The notes under the pieces were generated by a model. The model saw nothing but the letters and a program-made list of their open reading frames with translations, had not been told where the DNA came from and did no database searches. Shown one piece after another: positions 12,489 to 21,198 of a DNA stretch of 64,000 nt. This DNA comes from Verpa conica (taxonomy: Eukaryota; Ascomycota; Pezizomycetes; Pezizales; Morchellaceae): NCBI GenBank assembly GCA_033030425.1, contig JAUFSD010000014.1, positions 1-64,000 on the forward strand. Reading direction: 5' to 3'. Made by a program: the position numbers and the translations under genes. How positions within the stretch are numbered: position 1 is the first letter of the stretch; every line of letters begins with the position of its first letter.

Positions 12489-12585
12489 CTCATATCGCAT
12501 ATCGCCGAAGTCCAACTTCATCAGGTGACCAGTTAACCAATGCATTAACCTCTCACGTGATCAAGTCGAACCTCGGCGATATGAG
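12489..12585. mobile_element. 97-bp TA-flanked palindromic MITE
   Basis: Ends CTCATATCGC and GCGATATGAG are perfect inverted repeats. The arms continue with CCGAAGT / CCTCGG similarity; the left arm carries a duplicated 7-mer ATATCGC. TA dinucleotides flank both sides (12487-12488 and 12586-12587), the target duplication of Tc1/mariner-type elements. Confidence 0.65.
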
Positions 12586-12587
12586 TA

Positions 12588-13068
12588 CAGTGCCATGACT
12601 TAAGTCATAGACCGAACCCCAAAACACCCAAAAACTCAGCAATTTCACACTACCACAGAGTGTGTATTTATGCTTTAAATTTTACAATTCTAGCAGAACT
12701 TCTAGATATACCAGTGAAGACCCTATATTCTAGGTGAAAACCTTATTTACAATACATGAGAGTAGTAGTATAGATTAGAAGTAGGGTAGGTTGTGAATTT
12801 GATCGAAAAGTGCCAAGACCCCATACAAATCTCAGGTCTTGGCGCTCTTTTTGAGATCCACCCACAAGAACCTCTATAGTCCATATTATAAGGGGTAATT
12901 TTTTTACAAAAGCCTATAAGGTGATTCTCCATATAATTATATTTCATTATTTAGAATTACATGATAATCCCTTTAGAGGTGTGGTGATAAAAAGGGCGGC
13001 AATATGGCTAATTCTAGGTATTTTTGGTGCGTTTTGGCGTTTGGTCTATGACTTAAGTCACGGCACTG
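12588..13068. mobile_element. 481-bp TA-flanked non-autonomous Tc1/mariner-like element
   Basis: Left end CAGTGCCATGACTTAAGTCA and the complement of the right end CAGTGCCGTGACTTAAGTCA match almost perfectly, and the arms stay similar for about 47 bp. TA flanks both sides (12586-12587 and 13069-13070). The left TA is shared with the preceding 97-bp element, so one element inserted at the edge of the other. Each terminal repeat holds the perfect palindrome TGACTTAAGTCA, a possible transposase-binding site. Internal frames are short and carry no transposase motif. Confidence 0.8.
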
Positions 13069-14439
13069 TAGCTCGCAAGAAAAGGATAAAAGAGGTGGAA
13101 GGAAAAATACGACTTCAAGTTTCATCATAGGATCTTGCTTCAAACTTCGTAAAAACCTTTCTCTATGCCTCAAACGCCATATGATCTCTAATGTGAACTA
13201 CCGCCAAGTATACATACAAAAGAGAACTCTACTAAAAGATATTTCAACATTCTATTGCCAGAGTTTCTTAGATTATCCGCAGGGACAGAGCTTAATAATT
13301 TCTGCCCTGGAATAAGCTGTCCAGCCCAGAAGTCTAGGTAGATGCTATTATTACTCTTAATTATAGAATTACCGAGATCCTAACGTATAACTCCCATAGC
13401 CTAGCCTCTTCCACGGTGACTTTAAATATTGCGTTGCCTCGGCCTATAACTCTCATTATTTTACAGTAAGAGTAAACCGGTCCAATTATTCCTACCGGCC
13501 TAGAACACCATATGAGAGAACAGCTAACTCAACCGGCTAAAGTATTAGATGGACTCTATACAAGCCTCGAACCAAGTCAATACCGAGACAGGGATAAGGG
13601 CGGATGGAATTATGGTAGGTACTAATATGCATTATGGACCGTGTTCCGGCGGATGTAATCTGCCAATTCGGCCCCAGCCAATTATATTGGAGTATTTTGA
13701 GGTGTTATAACATTTAGAAGGTTTCAGAGCTTAGTAGTCCGTAATACGAAGTAGATGAGAATATAAATAGCGCACCGAATAATACAACTCCACGAATATA
13801 CTATCTTGAAACACCCCTTCCACTGGTAATCCACGATCTCAAACTTCACAGCATCATCTAGGCATAATTCTAGAGTAAATCAGCGCCCTTAAGCCCTCTC
13901 GGCATTTATTTGTGTTGGTTTCTCTGATTATGTAGAATTTATTGTAATATGGGAGAATAAAACAACAAATTCTATACTCGGAAACGTTGTCGGAGTCGAC
14001 GACTGACGTAAACTTATTTGAATTATAAACTTCCCAGTATGTACTAAGCTGATACCTAATAACCGTATAAATTACAAATGAAAAGAGTTCAAAGTTGGCT
14101 ATAGCAATATCTATACCCTAGTATAGGCTAAATCATTTCCCCTAGGTTTCCATACACTAGTCCATGTACCTAACAGAAACCCACCACAAGTCCCTAACAG
14201 ACATCCTTTGGTCCCCCCGCTTCATCCCATAATCATCCACAGCTAACAAAAAAGAGTCCGCTACCGTAGTAGCTTACATTTTAGCAGCGATGTTATCCAT
14301 GGGAATAAACAATCACTTGTCTTGATTTTTTTTTCAATTCATAGTAGACTAAAAACTGACTATAATATTTTCCTAATTACATATCATAAAAAAAGAGGTT
14401 TGGTACCTAGGCAAGAAGAGAGCCTTTTCCAGTTATTCC

Positions 14440-15827
14440 TTAAGCAAATGCAATATAGGTACCAGCAGCAGAATAAAGAATCGTATCCATCCATGAATTA
14501 AGGCACCACGTCATACCAGAAGGGGAGGCATGAGTTCCCGTCACCTCAAGCGTCATCCCTTTCGCACAATCCACATCGATAGCATTGATTCCTAAAGCAA
14601 TGCTCGGAGTAGTAGTAAAAGCATTGTTTGGGAATTCCACGGGTCCTGAGTTTTTGCTTTGGGGATCCGTATAAGGGCGTACGTCGAGTGTGCTGAAGCT
14701 ACCATGGCAGACATCTGGTTTCCCGCTCGAGTATGCTATCCAGCTAGCACTCGCATAGTATAGCTGTGTATCACCCCAAGTGTCGATATGAATTGTGAAC
14801 CCCGTTGCAGTGATATCCGAAGCATAAGTCTTCACGCGCCAATTTTTCTCCGGGTTCATGTCGAAGGCCGTTAACCAGACGATAACCTGTGGCGGCTCAG
14901 TGTATGGCCGTTGGAACGAGATCCGGCATTGGTTGGAGGCCTGCGGTGTATTCCAGGGGCGGTCTCCCATGGTGTTGAAACTTCCACATTGGAAATCTTC
15001 ATGGTCGGGTTCAATCTCCAGCCAGGTACAACCCCCGGAATTCACGCCCGTTTCAGTGTCTCCGTCAATGTTGACTTCGAAGCTTTTGTTGTCTAGACCA
15101 CTGATAGAACATGAAGCACGCATGCTGGCGCCACTTGGGACATTAATTGAGTATAGCCCTATTGCGATACTAGGGAGCGTTTGGTATGCCTCGTTGAAGG
15201 AAATTTGTTTCGAAGTTCTCTCAACTGGGATGGTATCGGGCCGTACCTCCTTGCTATTGAAGCACCCAATTTTTGGAGTCTTTACCGGCTTAGACCTAGC
15301 AGCAGTTACTATGTAGAGTTAGTACCTGATATCTATCAAAGAACCTAATACAGGGATAGAGTCTTACGCTTGCTTTCCAAGGCTTGGGCTAGTTCTTCAT
15401 TTGCGGTCTTCGCCTGTGATAACTCCTTCTTTGTATCTACTAAATTCTTCTGAACAACTGCAAATCCCTTCTGTGCTTGAATGAGACTCTTATGAACATC
15501 CGACAACACCCCCTTGATTCTCTCGGTCTCTTTCTTGAGCAGGTTGTTGGATGATAGTAGCGATGCGTTCTGGGTTTTGGTCTTTGCCGAACTAGTAGAC
15601 GAAGGCGTTTTTGCGGCAGCAAGTCGACCTGAATCAATGAGGGGTCGTCCAACATAGTTGGTATCAACTCGCCCTGGACCGGTCAGAGGCCTCAATAAGT
15701 CTCCTGAAGTGAGAGCTCGTCCACTAAAGTTTGTGTTACTTTGTAACGGTCCGGTGAGAGGCCTCAATAGGTCGCCCGACGTGAGGGCTCGAGGCTGGTT
15801 TCCGTAGCTGACCATTCTGGTGTTCAA
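14440..15827 (-). CDS. Coiled-coil protein with three H-type lectin repeats, 442 aa
   Basis: Two exons: 15827-15368 and 15308-14440. The 59-nt intron has donor GTAAGA, a perfect TACTAAC branch site and acceptor TAG, and joins the frames exactly. Residues 1-75 hold a duplicated RALTSGDLLRPLTGP motif. About 88-150 is a Lys/Glu/Leu-rich coiled coil. From about 165 come three H-type lectin-like units: GCFNSKEVRP at about 167, GSFNTMGDRPW at about 262 ending WIAYS at about 347, and GSFSTLDVRPY at about 354 ending YIAF at the C-terminus. Such domains bind galactose/GalNAc-type sugars, and family members oligomerise, which the coiled coil would favour. No clear signal peptide is seen, so it may be cytosolic or released unconventionally. 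Unit 1 lacks the usual WIA ending and is divergent. The fold call is firm; ligand and role are inference. Confidence 0.85.
15309..15367 (-). other. 59-nt intron of the H-type lectin gene
   Basis: Donor GTAAGA, branch TACTAAC and acceptor CATAG are read on the - strand. Removing it restores one frame of 443 codons including the stop. Confidence 0.85.
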
Positions 15828-16811
15828 GTAGTTGCCCGAATCTTTTAGATAAGTGACACGCTATGCGTTTTATTAGTAAAATATATTGAGATTACTATGA
15901 GGGGTATCCGTACAGGATAAGTAGATTTTAGAAATCAATGATTGCCGCCTAGAGAGAGGTTGCAATGCGTTGTAGATATCCGGTGATAAATTGACAGTGA
16001 GCGTGGACTCTGAGGTTTTATGGTAGTGTGTTACCCGCAAAACCGCCTTGTAGTGCTGGAAGAACAGAGATTTGGGATGAAACAATATCACTTTACGGAG
16101 TGTGATTTGTATGCGTATAAGTAGTGGCTTAACTGTATCTGTAAGTCATATTGTTTCGCTGATGTGATACATCTTCCAAGGCTGCTTGCACGTGAAAAAC
16201 AACTGGGTATCGCCACATGAAGATCATGACAGGTGGCTGTAGATCTTCTTATTACTGGTCCCTATAATGGTGATGCTTAGCCTAACAATGCTTTAAAGCT
16301 ACGCCCCGCGTTTACAGTACCTTTCGATTCATCCTACTTAGGGCTATAATTGACGGATGCATATCGCCACTTTATAAACAGGATAGGAGAACCCGAAGTT
16401 TTTCAGATGTTCATCTATTGACCCGATCTTATGCATAAGTCGTTAATTGAGATGATCATTACTGACCTGCCTGAGTGATTGACGGTGTGGCGACATCAGC
16501 CTGATGCGGCTCTGCAGGTGTCTTTCCTAAGCGAGTTGGCGCCACAGTCAATGAGAAACATTTCCCATGACACCAAGAAGAAAGGAATATACGCCCAGTC
16601 ACGTTCCGTCTCCTCTCTCTACGCCCGGCTCAGATTGCTGGCCCACTACACAAGACCAGCAAATGAGGCGTAGTGTGGGAGTTACTATGATGCGCTTTCT
16701 TGCTGATGATGCCACCGACTAGTACCTTCCGAGGGCACGTAACTACAGAAGTCCGGATTGGCTTTGAGTGGGTGGCAACGCCTGCGCGCCATACTCAACA
16801 CTCATTGAATA

Positions 16812-16951
16812 CAGTTTCCGGTAGAATTATTGTGGTGAGCAAGGCCAATGACCTTGATTGGCCCCCTTGTTTCTCGAATATTCCATCATCAGTATTGGCT
16901 GCAAACCCCTGCTCATAACCTACATTTCTATAGTATTTCTACCGGAAACTG
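16812..16951. mobile_element. 140-bp MITE with CAGTTTCCGGTAGAA termini
   Basis: Left 16812-16826 and right 16937-16951 are perfect 15-bp inverted repeats and similarity continues inward. TA precedes the left end; the right flank is TG, so the target duplication is imperfect or mutated. No coding capacity. Confidence 0.65.
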
Positions 16952-17080
16952 TGTATAATATATAAATTTAAGAGTTAAAATAGCCGGTCCTTGGTGTACC
17001 TAGTATACAAAATTCATATACTCAAACAACTTAGTCTTTACCATACAATAGCATCTCCTACTATCAGAGCAATATTGGTA

Positions 17081-17273
17081 CAGTAGAAGCCTTCTATAAG
17101 AATACTCTCAATAAGAATATTCTTATCAGAAAATCCCGAGAAGAGCTGTACTAGACGATATTTAGCAAGTATCACACCTAAAATAACCCTATTGGGCTAG
17201 GATACTTTCTCTATAAGAATATCTTGATAGATGTTTGGTCCCGAACGTATTCTTATAGAGAGCTTCTACTGTA
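17081..17273. mobile_element. 193-bp TA-flanked Tc1/mariner-like MITE
   Basis: Termini CAGTAGAAGC and GCTTCTACTG are perfect inverted repeats continuing into TCTATAAGAATA / TATTCTTATAGA. TA dinucleotides flank both ends (17079-17080, 17274-17275). Inner copies of ATAAGAATAT repeat the terminal motif. A diverged second copy lies at 42199-42386. Confidence 0.8.
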
Positions 17274-18167
17274 GTCTAGTTGTTATTTCCGTAGAAATTA
17301 TTAACCTAACTCTCACTACTATCCTAATAGGTTCGGTAAATAATTGAGCCCTTAGTTTATAATAAGCTAATAAAATAATAATATTAGGGCTTCGAATTTG
17401 GAAGCACGAATCACTTCTTCATAGCAGGTGGTAGTGATACAAAACGTTGCACAGTAGCTGCAACATCTCCCAATCTAGGGAGGCTAAGCGAGTGAGTTAG
17501 TGAGTGAGTGGATGAGTTACTGAGCGGCTGAGCGGCTGGCTCCAGTGTACATGTAGACATTTCCCCTCCCCAAGCCTAGATGATGAATTTCGAGAAGTAT
17601 TCGGTCTAGGTGTATTGGAAGAGGTTAGTTGGTTTTATCTAGATGGCTTGGGTGGCTTACACAATGACTGCTGCGAAATAACCGAGGTGGATCCGTTTTT
17701 AGAGAGCAGTACAATTGGTCTAGACCATTCTACTGATATCTTGCTCGATGGTCTTGACTCAGAACGGTAGATTAGACTAGCTTTAAGGGCTTGCTCAACG
17801 ATACTACCTAAGTAGCCGACTAGGCTTTCCTTATCTCGGTTTCTTTTACCTGTTAGGAGCACTACTTACTCGGATCTTTCTTGCAGATGCCACACGAGGT
17901 GATAGATATCACGGTAAGAGAAGGATAAAATATGATAAGACAAACTAGGCACAAAGACTTCGATAAAACAGCGAATGATCTCCTGTCTCATAAACACAAT
18001 AGGTGCCCATAACCCTACCATTTTCTTGAACTGATACCTAAGAAATAAAGACATAAAGAGAGTATCATGAAACAGGTGAAAACCAGGGAATGAAAAAGAG
18101 AGACAAATAGATAAAGTTTGTGAATCGTACCGCTACTGTATCCCTGACTCACTGTAGTAGATCCTCA

Positions 18168-18491
18168 TCACGGTTGCGGAGTAACTTGAAAAAGAAAATA
18201 AGCGTTTAGATGCATATCCGGTATATCTGTATCACCCATAAGCACCGAAACTGGACAATTTGTGCATGCCGTATCAGTGCAGAGTATAGTTCCCCAAGTT
18301 CCGCCATTACTATCCTCAAGTCTAGCTCTCTCGATCGGTATGCCTTGGACAGGGAGAACTTGACATCCCGAATCGCCTTCGCCGGATATGATATAAGGGA
18401 AACGGTCATTGTACCAGAGCGTAAGGATCCAGCCGTTAACGTAGGTAGCTAGAGCTGCAAAGAGTAGGAGTATTCTTGCAAAAGAAATCAT
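18168..18491 (-). CDS. Small secreted cysteine-containing protein, 107 aa
   Basis: The ATG opens a hydrophobic leader (ISFARILLLFAALATYVNG) typical of a signal peptide, with probable cleavage after about residue 20. The mature ~87 residues contain four cysteines (SGC, ILC, TAC, NCPV), enough for two disulfides. They are acidic, lack a membrane segment and lack any recognised domain. Size and composition fit a fungal small secreted or effector-like protein, but homology is not recognised and function is unknown. A single exon is assumed. Its position in a repeat-rich, gene-poor tract is common for such genes. It could be a chance frame, though a leader plus four cysteines argues against that. 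Confidence 0.55.
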   Translation of the reverse strand: MISFARILLLFAALATYVNGWILTLWYNDRFPYIISGEGDSGCQVLPVQGIPIERARLEDSNGGTWGTILCTDTACTNCPVSVLMGDTDIPDMHLNAYFLFQVTPQP

Positions 18492-19603
18492 TGTGGTATT
18501 CTTTTATCTCCTAGAAACGTCATTAGTCTAGATATCATGCAAAGTACTCAGCAATGATACGTACGAGATGTGAAGACTTATACGGTGGGGTGAAAAAAGA
18601 TGGAATGGTTATGTATGAAATTGATTCCCGAGGATCAATCCAGATCGTTGGGTTCTCTGGAATATAAATGTAATCCCTCATCCGCAAAGTTCTCTTAGTG
18701 ATCAATGTGATATCAACAATAGCGTCATACTCAATACATATACGACCTGTATCATGATTAGCATTGAAGCGGGGTAGTTAATACCCTTGAAAGTTGCATC
18801 TGAAGCTATTCTTAGGTCTCAGATAGTGCAAAACTTCCTTTTATAGGTAAAACATGCATTTCTTTCTTTTTGTCCATACTCGACCTCCCACATAAAAACA
18901 CGAAAACAAGGGAGATGTATTTTGTATTGTGTGGCGTCGTGAGAAGATATTTCGCAATGTGAGAAGTGATCCTTGCTTTCGTGTTCTCATGCTGGAAGAT
19001 GAGTACATCTATAAAAGGAAACCGTATATCAAGAGATGGTACGGTCTTCAAGACACCAGAACTAGATGAATTAGCAAAGTAGCTCTGAGATTTAAGGAAG
19101 GAGAGGGAAGTCTTGTCCGGATACACGCTCCCGTAGAGAACATATATAGTTATTTCTCGACTCTACTCAATAGGGAACCATTATAGTGGTGGCATCAAAC
19201 ACTGCTTACTAGCCCCATCTGACACCCTGCCGCAAGCCACAGTGTCTCTCAAGCAAGGAAAACTCAGCTAGTAAGCCGCAAGTGACAGAAAAACTGAATA
19301 GCTGAAATAAACCCCACTTAAATATTTATATATGTAGCTATTTGCCTCTTGCTATTTCTTCACATTAAATGTATAGATTGATGCTGCAGTGGTTGACCAC
19401 CGCTCACTCCTATAAAAAACCTAAGAAGCGTGAGACGTCTACATGCAGATGCATACCTGAATAGTTCCAAAGCGTACAACCCTAACCCCTCGTAGATCCT
19501 CACTACCAGAGCGTATCTCTATCACCCGAGCATCTATGTGCTCGAGAACACGGTAAACCGGAATTTTCGATATCTATGGCGCATTCTCAGTCTAGTTAAC
19601 AGT
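18492..19603. other. Gene-free spacer
   Basis: Only a 104-codon frame on the - strand (18812-19126) is present. It has no recognisable domain and no coding support. No repeat structure stood out. Confidence 0.45.
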
Positions 19604-20252
19604 CTATAGTCCAGTTACTTCAAGGGGCTTGAAATGTATGCACAATTCTAGGCACCCCAAACCAGCTGAAAGAGGAACTTCACTCCCGATCTCTACGGTA
19701 GACAAACTGATCTCAATATCAGTCACTCCAGGGAGCTGAAGCACCCCGAATCGCCCCAAGAGGAACACTAGTAGGAGTTTTTTAAAAACTTTGGGAGCGA
19801 CAGGTTCTCCATTCCAACGAGCTCTGGGGGCTTGCATATCTGCGCCTTTGATTCGGTCACGGCTGGTTGGATGTTCGGGAGGTAATATGTTAGGGTTATT
19901 AGAATTGACTGGATTAACAGTGTTGACATTATCATCGAGTGTAGATTCTAGGATGAGTTCCTCCCAAGGGATATTGCCGGTGAACCGGGGGTGTGGAAGG
20001 CAGCAATCCCTATTGGCGTGAGATTCGAGTCGGAATTGAGGCTAAGGCCTGATTATTACAAGTAATTTCTCGTGACCAAGCATTCCCATTCGTGCCGTAA
20101 AAACAGGACTTCTTAAACGTGTCTCTAACAGTAATAGAGGTCATATACCGTATTATCTCGGCAATAACGAACGGAGCTGTGTGAGAGCCTAGAATATTAC
20201 TAGTGGCCAAAGCCTGTTTGAGTTGAGCTTGGCGTATAGCTTTACTGGCCAT
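19604..20252 (-). pseudogene. Possible hypothetical gene with a frame break, about 210 codons
   Basis: On the - strand an ATG at 20252 opens about 65-70 codons (MASKAIRQAQLKQALATSN). The neighbouring frame is then open from about 20060 to a stop at 19604, about 150 codons containing PRFTGNIPWEEL and APRARWNGEPV. Two long overlapping frames on one strand suggest one gene split by a one-base indel near 20050-20060 or by a short intron ending at a TTAG. Neither half is a family I recognise, and no signal peptide or membrane segment is evident. It may be a decayed or lineage-specific gene, or coincidence. Confidence 0.35.
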
Positions 20253-21198
20253 AACTGAGCCTCAATCTGTATTCAACCAATCTCAGAATTTATTTCATCC
20301 CACAGCCGTGTTCGGTATCGCCGGGAAAATGCGGTATATTGAACCAAATTAGCAATCACCAACCACAAATCTAACCGATATCGCACTACAAAGAAGCGGT
20401 GGTCTCACGCCTGGGTACCGTCCCTAAGGCACGTTCACCGACTGGAAGGCCAACTTCTTGATATCTTCAAAGATAAAAGATGAAGAGATGTATATTGCTG
20501 ATCCTCGGTCCAGAGGCATCATCAGGATCATGAGCAAGTGTACGACTAAAGCTTTACGTAATCATCATGTGATAGGCAGACATAAGGAACATGGAGTAAC
20601 AGATGGCACAGCACGCCACACGCGCCACACGTGGCACGATGAGCTGACACGTGAAGATTATAGAACAATCACGTCATTAGTTCCAAGGAGACCCTAGATA
20701 AGGGGTCATGCTCCTGAATAGAGACACCATATTATATCTACATCTTCAAGAAAGGGACCTCATGAAGTCAGCCTTCATATCCATCTGCGAACCTTGGGGA
20801 CCCCAGCCAGGCATCACACCAACTCTTCACTTCACAACTAACAAAGACTATAGTAGCATCGCCTTTATGACCCCGCAATCGAGGTGGTACCAGACTAATG
20901 ATAATGACATTCTTGTTCTGCCTAATCAATAGCACCTCCGCACTCGCAAAATGACTCAGAATAATCTAAAGCCTTACTTTTCTGTGAATATAAAGCAATT
21001 GGGTAACTACTCCTGGTTACATTCACCATATATATATACGGCCTTAGACTTATGTACTACAGGGTTATAAGACAATCACCTGCGGGGAGTAGCAACCGCA
21101 TCCAGAGCTTATTTAAAGTTCCTCCTACTTCTTACTCTCTCGCACCTCACTCACCGTCACTACTTAGTTCAGCTAGTCGCCTCAGTCCCCACCCTAAA
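20253..21198. other. Upstream region of the RVT gene
   Basis: Short frames at 20458-20932 lack domains. The proximal part has a TATA-rich tract 160 bp before the chosen RVT start and a pyrimidine-rich leader (ctcgcacctcactcaccgtc). It is taken as promoter and 5' UTR. Confidence 0.45.
21029..21038 (+). promoter_or_regulatory. TATA-like element upstream of the RVT gene
   Basis: TATATATATA ends 14 bases before an upstream in-frame ATG (21052) and 160 bases before the ATG at 21199. If used as a TATA box, transcription would start about 30 bases downstream, past the first ATG. This favours 21199 as the start codon. Confidence 0.4.

Larger units (their letters stand above)
5362..14439. other. 9-kb gene desert rich in small inverted-repeat elements
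   Basis: Only short frames occur, none with recognisable domains or convincing splice structure. Base composition is A+T-rich and full of TpA steps (ctatag, tata), as expected of old, mutated repeats. Apart from the elements listed separately, I see no gene. A low-similarity protein gene with several short exons cannot be excluded. Confidence 0.55.
15828..18167. other. Gene-poor spacer with two MITEs
   Basis: Short frames at 15873-16091, 16479-16918 and 17635-18054 show no domain or convincing splicing. Two inverted-repeat elements and a GAGT-type low-complexity patch at about 17486-17530 are the only recognisable structures. Confidence 0.5.

Noticed and set aside
21052..21198. Upstream in-frame ATG giving a 984-aa RVT protein
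   Set aside because: It begins 14 bases after a TATA-like tract and encodes a Ser/Pro-rich low-complexity leader, more consistent with 5' UTR. The ATG at 21199 has a better context and starts the conserved helical N-terminus.
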